Assembly (NCBI GenBank): GCA_013396525.1
Contig: VWYX01000218.1
Location: forward strand, 186,001-250,000
Origin: Chaetorhynchus papuensis
Taxonomy: Eukaryota > Chordata > Aves > Passeriformes > Rhipiduridae
DNA: 64,000 nucleotides
Reading direction: 5' to 3'
Shown: positions 1 through 13,066 of the stretch, piece by piece
Layout: each line of letters opens with the position of its first letter
Numbering within the stretch: the first letter of the stretch is position 1
Program-made: the position numbers and the translations under genes
Notes under the pieces: generated by a model
Seen by the model: the letters and a program-made list of their open reading frames with translations, nothing else
The model's database searches: none
What the model was told of the DNA's origin: nothing

Positions 1-1636
1 TGTTATTAACTAACTAAGGAGTTATTAAGGTGTGTAAAGGCTGGCTTCTCTGTCCTCCTCAGGAGCAAAGTACAAGCACACCTTTCTTTGAGTTTTTCAT
101 ACTGAATTTCAATTCTAACACCTGTGGCTTCAACTGTAGCTTTATTCCAGTTCTGAATGGCTTTCACCACAGGATACTAGCTGAGCTAGTAATACACCCC
201 ACCATCCCCAACACACCAGGGGTTATCTGAAAAGAGATTTCACTGGAGTGATGCTGGTGTGGCCTGAATGAACCTCACCTGTTGTCAAGGTGATGTAGGG
301 TTAAAAAGTAACTTGAAAGGACAGTGGCTTTTTATCATAGTTTTGTGCAGATTTAACTAAAAAAAACCAAACAAAAACATTTCAAAAGGTAGTTAACTAT
401 TTTCTTCATGAACTAAATAATATGAGTAAAGAATGATGAACTGAAGAGAGAAGAATGGTGGAGATAAAATATGTTCAGGAGAGAAATAAATGATGAGCAT
501 GGTTGTGGGGGAGAGCTGCCTTAGGTCAGGAAAACTGGAGGAGTCTCTGGAGAGTGTTAGAGAGGTCCATGGAATTAGATATGAGCAGAAGCATGCAGAA
601 CACCCAGAAAAGTCCCAACACTGATAATCAAGTAGAATTGTCTTTATTTAACAATCCGCAGTGAAAGATCTTAGCTTTTGGCTTTGTAATGCACATTCTA
701 TATAACCTGTGAATTTTCACACAGAATCACACTGACCCTGGAACTGCTGAGAGAGCTATTGACTGTGTAGCATGAAACAGCAATAAGTCAAAAGGCAGCA
801 ACAGTCAAGGCTCAGCCATTCATAATCCAAGAGGAAATTACAAGTCAACTCACTGACCATTATCAATCTAAAGGTAGGCTTTATTCAATCCAGAACAGGA
901 TGCTTCTAGGTTTGCCTAGTCATAGCACAGTTTTTGCTTTCCTTATAAACTCTGCCATACCGATGCCTTAGCTGATCTTCATTTGAGGTGACAAGCATCA
1001 GTGTTACTTCAGGTCACTGTAGTTTAGATTTTGTGGATCTTTGAAAATCTGAGTCCCAACTCAGTCAACAGTGTTTGACGTATGTTCATCCCTAATGAAA
1101 TCAAAATTGAGTGGACCTGATATGGACTGAGTCTAAGTGAATAAGAAGCACAAGTGTTTGGAGTGAGACATAATTATTGCCAAAAAATGGATGGGAAATC
1201 CCACTTTTAATTCTATCTGAATGCATTTTTGTAGAGCCAAATGTTAATGAAACAGCAGATATAGAGATGTGGGCTTTTGAGGTAATTAAGGGGTCAGTGG
1301 TTGTTCTACTATGACTGACATAGTTCATCGCATTAGTAAGACCAACATCTCACAACAACTGTAAATTTTTAAATTACTCTGTGGTTTTCAAAGACATGAT
1401 GAATGATAGCATCAGTTCTAAGGAGTGTTTATGAACTTCAGTAAGTATCTCATCTATTTTAAAAGTGAGACTGTCATTAAATAATAAATTAAATTATTAT
1501 CATTAAATAATTTATCATTAACTGATCAACATCCAACAAGTAATTTAAATATCTAATCCTTAAACAAACAACAAAGGTAAGAAGGGAAGTCTTATTTGTA
1601 ACTTGGGAAATGAGAGAGAATAAAACCATGTTTCCT

Positions 1637-1659
1637 GAAAGAAAGAAAGAAAGGAAGGA
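1637..1659. repeat. GAAA/GGAA microsatellite
   Basis: A short purine tetranucleotide tract: four GAAA units that shade into GGAA. It is an ordinary simple repeat. Confidence 0.85.
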
Positions 1660-3600
1660 TTTTAGTTTTGTGTATCTTGGCACTGAATTTGCTCTCTTTT
1701 TGCACAGATGGGTGATTAACTAAGTTGATATATACAAAACCATATAAGAGATTCAGTTACAATAAAGTATGACTTCTAAAAGACATAGTGAAACAATCTC
1801 ACATACCAGATTTTGCTTATGTTTTAATAACACAGTGCAAAGTTTGTAAAAGTAGAATTACTGTTTTTCGTATGGTTTAAATTAATTGGCATGTTTTCTT
1901 TCTCACAAGATTCTACTCTTGAAAAAATCAGTGTAAATTTTCTTGAGTACTAGATCTAAACAAATGTGAGTGAAAAAGTTTAGACAGCCAGCTCCAAAGG
2001 TACTGTTTTCTGTTTTGGGTAGTAACAATCTTTGATGGATATAAGTTTTGGTGTGTAGAGTGAGTTCATGTAAAGGTAAATTCTTCTGCATTGAACTCCA
2101 AACTGGAGATGAAATCATAACATCAGTAGTAGCTGTACATGGAGCTATCTATCCTGTGCAAATGTAGCCAGAGTATGCTAAGACAGATAATTTACTGTTT
2201 CTGATGAGAAATTGCAGGAAAATTATCTTAATGTCTATTATCTTTTTCCAGGTTTCAATTTGTTAATTCTTTCAAGTGGCTGTGGTTTTGAAAGTTTTTT
2301 GTGTTTTTTTTGAAGTTTACTTGGAAAGTTTCCTTGTCACCCTTTCCTTGCTCTGTGTGTTAACTTATATTTTAGTTTTACATCCTTGGAGACTGTGGAT
2401 TGTTGAAGAACCAGTGACTTAATTTATTTTCTTCTGGCCTGCATATAGACCCTGAGCTCTTGCAAGGTGGTGCTGACTTATGCCTTCATTGCAATGACTT
2501 TCTGTAATCTTCTTAATAATATGAAAGGGAAGTGTGTGGATTGTCACACAAATAGCTTTGTTACCCAGCAGATGCTATAATAGGTGTTACGATGGTAAAG
2601 GTCATATTCAGATCTTGGCTACTCAGTAAAGGGAAAGGTGCACAACATAGAATTTGAACAGGAAATATCACTCACAGGAGAGTTTCGGGAACATTTAAAT
2701 GCTCAGAGGCCCCACTTCTGATAGAGGAAAGAGCAGAAAGCTGTCCAACAGCTGAGCTACAAAGAAATAGCCAGTGGTCCTAGGGAGACTCTTGTCAGCT
2801 TGATTGAATAGCATAATTGATTGTGTGGATTTGGAGGTTTTTTTCTTAAGTAAATAGAGATCATGTGAAATTTGTATCATCACCTATGTAAGTAAAGCTG
2901 AAGGGTTTTTTTTATCTAATTAGGACTAATGTTTGGGGTTTTAAAATTTTTTATATTTGGGATAGTGTTTGATTTCCTGAAGCCACCTCTTGGTAGGCAG
3001 GCAGACTAGATTATGTGCAGATGTCTCCTCCAGACTTAATTTTACTGTGATACAGAAATACTTTCATTTGCCATAAGGAATCCAAAAATTTGAATTTCTT
3101 TCAAATTTCTGACTTTGAGTACCTCCTCCTGAATAGTTCCATGTATCTACATAGATCTTCAAGTTCATAAAAATTGTTTAGGAAAAAAGGCAAGGTGTTA
3201 TGATTGTGTCTTTGATGCTTTTCAAGGTTTTTGGTAACTAGAACAAACTGGATTCAAACAGTTTCACAGTATCAAAAATACCACAGATGTTTCAAAACTA
3301 AGCTTCACAAAAAAATAAATATTGCTTAAAGAGTTTTCTTTACATTCAGAATTGTATTTCATTGGTTTATGTATTCATTATTTTAGACAAAATTTAAGAC
3401 ATTGCAGACCATTAAATAGTTTAAGTAGAAGCATTTCTTTTACCATTCAATATGAGAAAATTTTTGGGATTCTCACACAGAAGTCAGAATTTAATTAAAA
3501 AACCAAAAGAAGCAGCCCAATTTCTAAGGTTCTGTTTCTTTTTAGTGAGAAGGACTGGGTTCCTGTACTGAGGAGCATGGATATTACAACAGATTTGAGA

Positions 3601-3624
3601 CTTGTTTGCTTGTTTGCTTGTTTG
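3601..3624. repeat. Three tandem copies of an 8-bp unit (CTTGTTTG)
   Basis: The octamer CTTGTTTG is repeated exactly three times and is followed by a G-run and a T-run. It is a short simple repeat of a T/G-rich kind scattered through this window. Confidence 0.85.
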
Positions 3625-3965
3625 GGGAGGTTGTTTTTTTAATAATTGTGTAAAAAAAAAAGCATTTGCTATTACCAGTGGTGTAGAGCCCTGAAGCTTG
3701 CTGGATTTCCAGTGGGCAACCTAAGTTGGACTAGAATGCAGGTTTTTTTGTGGCCAATTTTGCGACAGCTCTCTTGATCCCCTTTGTAATAATGACCGAC
3801 TATATTGCCCTGTTTCCAGTACACTACTCCTGAACTTAAAATGTTTTAAAGAGTGCCATTGTTGCAGGCAGAACTAAATTTATAATTGGATACTAGTTGA
3901 AATAGAAGTTCAAGGACAGAATTTGAAGATTTCAATTATTAAATTGATGTATCAACCCACTGTAC

Positions 3966-3982
3966 ATATATATATATATATA
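3966..3982. repeat. (AT)n dinucleotide run
   Basis: An uninterrupted alternating A/T tract of 17 bases. It is likely length-polymorphic. Confidence 0.9.
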
Positions 3983-6900
3983 CTGCACAGATGTTTAATT
4001 TCCAGAGTATTATTTCCACTTTCTTTTGTCAATCAGTGCTTTGATTGAGAAAATCATCTACTCCCTGTTTTACAAGTGACTCATTTATTTATTTCTCAAA
4101 GATACTACTTGCAACTTTTGGCTCCCAACAATGAGTCACTTCATGTTTTTTTAAAGGCTCAGTTTTCAACTTTCAGTTCTTTCAACAAAATTATCTACTG
4201 TATTTCAAAAGATCATTCAACAGAGTTCATACGTTCTTAAAATACTGTATTACTCTTGGGATCACGGTATTTTGTGTTTTCAGAGGTATTGAGTTTCTTC
4301 TACTAACTAATCACAATTTTCTTCAGAAAAGAAAATTTTTATAAAAAAGGAAATAGATACTGGTCAACTAAAGACTAAAAATAATTTCTCTAAAATAGTG
4401 TCTTTGAGCTTTAAAATCAAACCACTACAAAATATTCTAATGTATTATTCTTGTATAGCTAAATTTTTTACTTGCTTAGGATTTTAATTTCTCAGAGATC
4501 ACACTCCATATTCTGAATTGCCACTAGATCTCTTTCAGGCTTTAAAAATGCTCAGGTATAACCGTAGAATCTTGTACATCAAGGACTCTCATCTTTTAAA
4601 TATAGACAAGGAAGCATGCATATTATTAATGATTTGAATTCTGAAACATGTTCCATTTGTGTTTGCTGGAGCTTCAGTATTGAAAAGAGAGAATAGTTTT
4701 GCCTCAAAGACACACAAAACAGATCTAGACTCTAACTGCAGCCTGTATTAATTTCTTTCTTGTGACTCTACCATAACAGATTTTTCAATTCAAACTGCTG
4801 AGGGAATACAGCAGTATAACGGAAAAAAAGGTGCTTATTCAAGAAAAAAATTCTTTATGACAAATAGTTACATTTTGGTAACACAGAGGTGTCATGGTGT
4901 TCCATATTTTTAGAGTAACATAACATCAACATCTGTTGGTTTGCAGAGAAAAACTTCTCTCCTGTACAAAGTTAGTACAACATGAGTCCAAGTAGGGTAG
5001 TTCACATACCATGAGAGTTACTGTAGAAATAGATAAACCTCATAAACAGCAGCTCTGTAAAAAACCACCAGGTTGCAGAAATTCACCTGTTATACATTGT
5101 AAATCCATCCCAAAAAACAATCGTTTCACTCCCTAGAAATTTTTTTTAAAAATGCATACAAAACTATTTTTTGACTTTGACACATTTTCCAAAATTATTG
5201 GAAACCACTGTAATATTGAACATTGTGATTTGTTGCCTATTATTGCTCAAAAATGATATTTTGTCCTAACTGGACTATGTTAAATATAGAATACTAGAAA
5301 CACAGAAAGTATCTTGATGTTTTGTTTGCACTGTACACAAAAATTTGCCCTGCTAAATAGTCTGTTAATTGACTTATGAATTTAAATGGATGGAGGCCAT
5401 ATTACTCCATGCAGATTTGTACAATATTGCTTTACTCAGATGGGACACCCACATGGGATAGGAGTCCTTTATGGTTCCATTCTGATGACTTGAAGGAAGA
5501 AGGAAAATACATGTAGTGGATAAATCACTATTGTTTGCATGTTGCCCTGAGACATCTTAATCAAAGTTGCAATAATTTTATTTCTGGGACTCTAATTTCA
5601 TTCAAATTTCAGATTATACTTGTTTAAAGATTAGCTTTTAAGACACTGTCTTTAATAAGAACCAACACTGTTTAGTTTGAGAACTGAGGTTCTCTTGAAA
5701 TGCTTCTAGTTGCTGTGGCAATTGTACCTTTACTGTTGAAAGCTCACCGAATAGTTAATATTGAAGTTGTTAAAATGCATTTCCTGAAATATGTGTTTGA
5801 AATACTATGCAAGTAAGTAAAACATAAATACACAAGAAGCATTTATAGGAAGATTCCTTTACTGCTAATTAGGTGATATGCAGTGTCTTGGGAGAATTTC
5901 TTCATAAAGCACTTTGAGAGCTGTGATAATTTCTGGTGTATAACTGGTCTGCAGCAGTACAGTTGTTCTGTAAGACTTTGCTTGTGTTTTTTCCTTTGTC
6001 TTTCTTTTTTTTTTTACCTAAATATATATTGTTGAATTTTATTTAACCTAAACCCTAAAATCTGGAAATATGCTGTATTTTCATATGCACAGCCTCTGGA
6101 TTTTCTGGAGAAATAACAAACACACTGGTGGATTCAGCTGACTAGTTGATACAAGGTGAAGTTCACCCCAAATCCATTTTTACCCAATAGCTTACCAGGC
6201 TTTTTAGCTCTGTATTCTCTGCCTCACTCCCAGAACAAAGGTGTCACTCCCAAACACTGAACATGCCTCTTGCAAGAAATATGCTATTTTTAATTGTTAT
6301 AATTAGGGCTATAATGCACTAAAACAGTTTTCTTGTAGTTTTATGAAATGCTGCGGATTATGTATAAGCAGCAGCAAGAGTGAACCACATTGGGATACCC
6401 ACTGAATCAGAAGCTAGTTTCACTTTCCCTATACAGTGAACAGAAAATAGGAATTAGTAAATTAAGTTGTTTCTGATATGACGGCTAAGATTATATTTTT
6501 AATAGGCTGAACTGATCAGTGGGTTTTCAGGCATGGAAAGGTCAAATGAAATAGGGTATGGTGCATAAATATATAAATGTTTCTTCCAACAGGACTATCT
6601 GGTCTACTGCTTCCAGGAAATAGAGTAGGGCAAACCTTTAATTACTGCCACTGCACATTTAGTTCATGCAACAACTCATCTTGTACTCCATGGGAAAAAA
6701 ATCCTTCTTATTCTGCTTTGATTCAGAGGAAACTCTGAAGGTAGAGAATTTAGAAATTTGTGATGCCACACCTGACCTAGTAAGTTTGATTGTTGTTGTG
6801 TTTAATTGCTTTTGAAATACATTTTGAATTTCTGACAGTTTAATGAAAAACAAGTTTTCCTTTGGTGTTTGCTGCAGAGTTCAAATATCCCCAAAGTGAC

Positions 6901-7767
6901 TAACACATTTTCATCCTTGTAGCAATATCATTCTGCTTGAAAAATGAGAAAGTGATTTCTATTTAAAATTCTAGGTACAATTTCAAACTATTCCATGGTC
7001 ACAAAATTAATCAATCTCTATTTTAAAAGCTATTAGACACATGAGCAAAGTGACAGATTTGCTATTTTCCTTCAAACTCTTCAAGTTTCATGGAGGTTTC
7101 CCCTAAACAAAAACAGTACAGAGGACTGCCATTTGCCTAGACATTTCCACTTTAAAAAGGAAGTGTTTAATACCAGCAAATATGTTGGAGGTTTTCCAAG
7201 GAAATATGCATTTCTAATGACATGTATAAAGCTGAGTAGTTTAACCTATCTGGTGTATCAAAGCATTTTATGAACCTTTTAAAATAAAGGCATATCTATT
7301 GAGATGAAAGAAAGAAGTAGTAGAATGTTTACATGCACACATATTGTTTTTAAAAAAGGCATGATAACATCAAAAGTATATGCGAAGATAATACCTTTTT
7401 CTCCACATACTTAAAACCTTTGTTGTTAACTGAGTTGTAACATGAAAAAGCTAAAGGAGGGGAAAAAAAAGAATTGAAAAAATTCAAAGCAGTTTCAGAC
7501 CTTACTCTGTTTTTTTTTTAATCTTCTTGTATTTCCTACCCCCGATTCCTTTTTCTCTTTCTTCACCCCATCAGCTTCAAGCTGCTTTAAATTTAGGTTG
7601 GAATCCCTGGCTAATATTTAGAGTTAAAAACCCTTTTAGCTATAATGAGTTCTGTAAAACTGTATGAACTAATAGCCACCTTAATGTCTCACATTCTAAT
7701 TTGAGAAATACTGAATTTGCCACTCAGTTAACAGCTTTAGATTGCAGCAGCAGGCACCATCAGTGGC

Positions 7768-8568
7768 ATGAAATGTAAGAAGTCCAAATGCTGGGTTGTG
7801 CACCTAGGGCAGAGTAACCCCAGGAATGAGTACAAATCGGTGGAGTGGCTGGAGAGCAGCCCTGCAGAGAGGGAGGGATGTGGGGGTGCTGGTCAGCAGC
7901 AGCTCAGTGTGAAGGGACATCAAAGGGCAAAACCCCACTCTGAGGTACACCAAGCACAGCACAACCAGACAACCAGCAGAGGTGACTGTCCCACTGCATT
8001 CAGCCTTGGGGGGCCTCATCCTGAGTGCTCTGTGCAGTTCTGGGCCCCACATGTCAAAGAAGGATGTGAAAGTCCTTGGGTATGTCCAGAGAAGGCATCA
8101 AAGTTGGTTACAGGGCTGGAAGGCACATCCTGGGAGGAGGAGCTAAGGACTCTGGGTCTATGTAGCTTGAGAGAAAGAGTCTGAGGGGTGACCTCGCTGC
8201 TCTCTACGGCTTCCTGAGGAGGAAAGGTGACAAGGGAGGTGCTGAGCTCTTCTGCCTGGTATCCATGGGTAGGATTTGTTGGAATGGTTCAAAACTGTGC
8301 CAGGGGAGGTTTAGACTGGACATTAAAAAGCATTTCCTTACTGGGAGGGTGGTCAGACCCTGGAATATGTTTCCTAAAGAGGTGGTTCATACCCTGAGCT
8401 TGTCAGTGTTTCGGAGGCATTTGGACAAAGACCTTAATAATTTTCTTTGATTTTTGATCAGCCCTGAAGTGCCCAGGCAGTTGGACTAGACGATTATTGC
8501 AGGTTCCTTCCAAATGAAATATTATTTTTGATTGCATTATATTATATAAGATTAGATTAGATTAGATT
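7768..8568 (+). mobile_element. CR1 LINE, 5'-truncated, 3' end with pentamer tail
   Basis: This is the 3' part of a CR1 non-LTR retrotransposon. The frame at 7768-8184 (138 codons) keeps the C-terminal end of the CR1 ORF2 (reverse transcriptase) protein, including a CSVQFWAPH-type motif and a GLEGTSWEEELRTLGL segment matching the conserved block just downstream of the RT domain. A second frame at 8265-8450 (61 codons) continues the same protein (DIKKHFLTGRVVRPWN, then PKEVV). The two frames differ, so a frameshift and stop separate them, and the element cannot encode a working protein. The 3' UTR has the typical CR1 wording (GTTGGACTAGACGATTATTGCAGG, then CCTTCCAA at about 8480-8512). It ends in an AT-rich stretch with ATTAG units. 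Everything upstream of the C-terminus is missing, as usual for CR1. The family call is confident; the subfamily is not assigned and the 5' boundary is approximate. Confidence 0.93.
8551..8568 (+). repeat. (ATTAG)n tail of the CR1 element
   Basis: A pentanucleotide ATTAG run of about 3.6 units sits where CR1 copies normally end in tandem 8-bp ATTCTATG-like units. It is probably an altered or expanded CR1 tail. Confidence 0.75.
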
Positions 8569-11500
8569 GCATTTGCACTGTTGAAAAGCTGCATGCTAAT
8601 TGATGACAATAGGATGTAGAGTGTTAGATTGCAGTCTGTGGACTCATAAATGTGCTTTTCAAAACATTTGAGAGATTACAGATGGAATGTTCATAAATTA
8701 TGAAGTCAAATGTGTGCACATAAAAAATCAAGAGAAATAATTCCCAAGTAAAAATAAAATTTAACCAGAGAATATCCAAATACTTCATAACTCTCATTTA
8801 CTGAAGCATCAAAGCGCTATGTGGAATGAAAATATTTTAAATTTCTTCTCATATGATCTTGACAGATCAATCTGTAGTCTGTTTGACATCAGAGCTTTCT
8901 GTCTGTCAGACGTTACATGGTAGGTAACCTAAAAAAATCCTCATTTGTTCGTATCTCATGTTGATAACCTCTTTTGCAATAGTTGCAGAGGGCATGGTGA
9001 GTAGCACTAAGATGGATATTTGTCTGTACTTGGTCTTTAGGCCACAGGTGTTACATTTTCCTGACTTTAATGCAGGCAGATACCACATAAAAGCTGCTTT
9101 TTCATTTAATGACTTGCTAGTTTCCTCCCAGCTCATGCCCAAAGCTTTTATGTAAGTATTTTGAAAGTGTCCAATGCAAATTCCTGTAGACCTGTCTCAT
9201 GGACAAGCTCTCAACAGGATAAGAAAGCAGAAGGCTGGAAGATTGTAAGTATTCCTTCTGTCATCCCTTTTATGAGCAGCTTTCATCATTCAAAGGCACT
9301 TTCTTCTGGGAAAAAAGTAAATGTTCACCCTCCTAAGCAACTCAAGCTGTGTAAAGCCATTCCACGTTTGGTAGAAACCAGCTTCTGAATTTGATTTAGT
9401 TTATGTATAAATTACTGCTGTCACCCATAGGTTCAAAAGTGACTGACCTTCAAAAGAAGTCATGATCAGATCTTGTTGATCTAAAGCAGCCTATTTGCTT
9501 CTTTCAGATTTATTCCTCCGTTTACCAGAACACTGAACTCAACTAAAACTTGCTTTAGCAAGGAATGTTTGACCTCCAGGAAAGAGTTCTTCCCCCTTGT
9601 AAAACTTGGATTATAATTAAAAGCTAAAACTTATTAACAGTATTGTTTACTTAGATAATAGATGCGGTTTTAGTCTACCAATGTGAAATAACTTTATTTG
9701 TTAATTGCTGGCTGATTTAAATATATTCAAATTGTCATGTAACGTACCACATATGCTCATGCTGAAACCTTCAGAAATACATGCTTGGTTGTGAAAAGCC
9801 TAGAAAATTCAGTGTTCCACAGCAGTTGCTTGAAGTCTGTAAGCTTTCTTGATACTAGATAGATGTAACCCCTTTTCTTTCTATGTTTTTGAATAAGAAC
9901 TAGGTCTCTTTATCTCTTCAATTCTCATTTATTAGGCTTCCAAAACCATGGGGTGTTAAACCCATTTATCTCCCAATTCACTAAATCAAAAATAGAGTTT
10001 TATGTTTAGAACTGTTAGGGAGAATTGAGATTTCACCAGCTGGGAAGCAGAATTATGTTTTCATTTGAAACAGATTTAAAAATGAAAGTTTATTCTTTCT
10101 CTTTAAGCACGTACAGTGGAAATGTCTCTACAAACTCTGAGTTAATATCAGTATTTATTTCTAACTATTGTGAGGGTTTTTTTCAGTTTATCAAACTACG
10201 GTGGTTTTTTAATTAGGAATTTAGCTACCCATATGTACCCATTTTCCCCAGTAGGGAATATCCAAATTTTTTGATGTACTTTATTTTCTAGATGCCTTTT
10301 ATCCCATATAGCTCTTCTCTGGACTCCTCCCAGCTTTTCTAGATTTTCTAGAAATGTGGTGGCAGAAATAGTCTTATTTCTGAACCGGCTGCCACATAGC
10401 TAGCGCCAAGCAGGCTGGTAGTTCTGCTGGTAGCTGTTGTTTCATTCCATTTTTGGCTGGTAATTTTGGTGGAATGGGGTAGTGATATTAATTGTGAATT
10501 GTGAATTTATTTCCCTTTCCTCTACTCCTGTGTTACTGTATTTTAACCAGACTACTTAGTGTTTTCTTTACTTTTCCTCAGGTTGTATTTTTGTTTGTTT
10601 GTATGTATGTTTGGTTGGCTTTTATTTGGTGCTTTGTTTTTTGGGGTTTTTTTTGAGTTTCAGCTTTGGCTTGGCAGAGGGCCAGAGGAGTTATCACTAA
10701 TATTAAAAAAAGAGAAACTATGAAATTTGAATCTGGTTTTCAAAGGGTGGACACCCCTTCTTTCCCAGTACAGTATAAATATTTGAAAGTTATATTCTGT
10801 CCTTATTAGGATAGTTATCATTTCCCGGGAAGCTATCAATAACTACTCTTGAGCAATTTCTTCCCCATTTCCCTCAGTTTGAAAATGTAAGTGCTTTATA
10901 GTTCTTTTTTCACAGTTTCTAAAACAGGAAAATTCAGTAACCTGCTAAATTTTGAAAAATAATTCCTAGTGAGGTAGAGGTTACCCTAGCTAATTTCTTC
11001 TGCACTCTGCTGTGAGTTCTATTAAGATTGACCCCACTTATCCCTTGAATTCTTTCTTTGGTTGTTTTCCTAAACTGCTCTGATTTTGTAATCCTTTATA
11101 AATGCAATAACCTGTTGGGAGGAAGGCTTACACACAAAACTAAAGATGTCATTTTCTTTTTCCAGTGTCATTTATGAATCGCTTTTTAGGTCAGTAAAGA
11201 TCTGTTGGATGACATTTTATCAGCACACAAAACAAGTAGCATGATCATTTAACCTGTTAGCAAGCAACGGTTTGTAAAGTCTTTCCCAGTAATGTTTCTC
11301 CCCTTTTTTTTCACATCTGCCCACTTTCTGTCCTCAAGTAGCATTCAAAGAGATTTTCATAATAAGTTATGAATGAAAGCTTTGATTCTTTAATAAACCA
11401 CAGGAATAGAAACACTACAAAAGCAGAAACTTTCATCTAAAACTGGGGCTTTTTCTTATCTCTCAGCTACCTAGATGTACACATCTACCTAGAGACTTTT

Positions 11501-12392
11501 AGGACTCTCATTGCATCTTCAGTTTTATAACACTGATGTCTCTGCCTGGGTAATGATAACACAAATACATCTGCCTTTAATTTTGTGGTGGGAAAATTGA
11601 TCAAATTCAGATAATGTTGTTTAGAACACCCTCTCTTTTGTGTTTGGCCACTGAGGGAAATGGCCAGCCTTCCACAGCACAACAAAAGTAATGAAAGGTT
11701 AAATATTATGCGCAAAAATTTGAATGGATAGATATTAATCTTTATTTTTTTTCTGTGCTCACCTAGCGTGCTGTGAACCCAGGTAAAATATTTCGTTAGT
11801 TTCTAATGTTTCAGCACAATATTAGTTCTCTTTTCTTCTTACCTTTTCTTTTTTTATTATTATTAATTTCTTTTAATGTGGGTTTTTTGCTTTGATTTTT
11901 TTTATTCATTAACTGAATCCACCTCTATAGATCAGATTTTTTTTTTTCATTGAAAGAACATATAAGGAATTTATGAAGAATGGGAGAAAATCTTTAGGAA
12001 AATATACTTTCTCTTCATAAATACAGCCATCATATTTTCTATGAAACCTTTTCATTGACAAGGTAACACTGATGTATTTCATATCAACTATCTTTACTGT
12101 TCAGATTACTATAATTTCAAGTGGGGTTTAAGTGATCTTCACAAGGAAGGCAACCTAACTAACCTTATTAATTTTTGGCTAGAATGCCCTACCTGTGAGA
12201 GCTATAGTTATACATAAGAAGAGAAAATGGTAATGTGTGGTTTTTAGAAGACAGATTTCATGCTTTTATCTTGTCAGGCACTTTGGATTAGATCCCATTT
12301 GGGACTTTGGGGACACACGCGAAGGATTGCCAAATTTAGCTTCAGAAGGTATTTGACTCCAGGGTAAAACCCAGGACTCTGAGTGAAAAACC
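8569..12392. other. Non-coding stretch, no gene recognised
   Basis: Unique AT-rich sequence downstream of the CR1. Open frames of 60-80 codons occur on both strands, some overlapping antisense to each other, and none resembles a known protein. T/G-rich tetranucleotide tracts lie near 10.6 kb and T-runs near 11.9 kb. I see nothing else. Confidence 0.55.
10587..10618. repeat. Imperfect TTTG/TATG/TTGG tetranucleotide tract
   Basis: Consecutive GTTT, GTAT and GGTT-type units form a degenerate T/G simple repeat. A G/T homopolymer-rich stretch follows at about 10,620-10,655. Confidence 0.75.
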
Positions 12393-12512
12393 TGGGATTT
12401 TTTAATGTTTAACTGTATAAAGGATTAGACACTGGGATTTTTTAATGTTTAACTGTATAAAGGATTAGACACTGGGATTTCTTAATGTTTAACTGTATAA
12501 AGGATTAGACAC
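12393..12512. repeat. Three exact-length tandem copies of a 40-bp unit
   Basis: A 40-bp unit starting TGGGATTT and ending GGATTAGACAC occurs three times head to tail, beginning at 12,393, 12,433 and 12,473. The first two copies are identical; the third differs by one T-to-C change (TTTCTTAATG instead of TTTTTTAATG). The near-identity implies a recent duplication, or homogenisation of the units. The unit contains no complete gene and is too short to be a known satellite. It is most likely a small local minisatellite, possibly variable in copy number. Confidence 0.97.
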
Positions 12513-12965
12513 TTCAGAATAAGAGCAAAACTATATTAAAAAAAATAAAAAGAAACAAAAAAGAAAAGGAACAAAAGTTTACAGGTAGAGTGACTCGAAA
12601 GTTTATTTCAACTGGTTAACATGGACATGCTTGAATTTATTCTCTAGATAAAGGTCTAGGTGCTTGTAATCACTCCTGAATTTCAAAAATAAAAATTTAA
12701 AAAATCTCACAGTGCTGTTTAGGCAAAGTAGGTCAGTGGCAGGAAGGCCCAGACTCCTTTTTTTATGTCTTCTCTCAAAGTAGTCTTTACATCTTATACC
12801 AAATGTACAAGCAGCCATAGGAAACTCATGGAATTAACGGTTTGTTTTACTTTGTGGAACATGGAAAAAATTCACTGACGACATCATAAAATCATTTGAC
12901 TACGGAATTCTGTGGTCTTCATTTTCTTGGTTATCCTATAGCTTATTCTTCCCTTGATTTTTTAG

Positions 12966-13066
12966 ATCTTATTTGTTCCTTTCATGAAGAAGACAAAATT
13001 GGCCTTCCAGATGAGCATTCGGAGATACTGTATGATTCTTCCTACTCTTTCCACTGTGGGGGCCAG
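12966..13066 (+). other. Possible exon-like segment (unconfirmed)
   Basis: The segment is preceded by a good pyrimidine tract ending TTTTTTAG and followed by CAG|GTGAAG, so it has the form of an internal exon of 101 bases. It is open in two of three plus-strand frames. One of these reads DLICSFHEEDKIGLPDEHSE and continues within a 77-codon frame at 12,896-13,129. I do not recognise the peptide. Chance AG...GT pairs of this quality are common in 64 kb, so this is only a candidate. Confidence 0.15.

Larger units (their letters stand above)
1..7767. other. AT-rich non-coding stretch, no gene recognised
   Basis: I see no coding exon, RNA gene or recognisable transposon in this stretch. Open frames are short (75 codons or fewer), resemble no family I know, and lie on both strands as expected by chance. 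It holds a GAAA microsatellite near 1.64 kb, an 8-bp tandem triplet at 3.6 kb and an AT dinucleotide run near 3.97 kb, listed separately. The rest looks like unique sequence. It could be intergenic or intronic. Confidence 0.6.

Noticed and set aside
7768..8184. 138-codon plus-strand open frame as a host gene
   Set aside because: It is the C-terminal remnant of CR1 ORF2, frameshifted before its end, so it is annotated under the mobile element.
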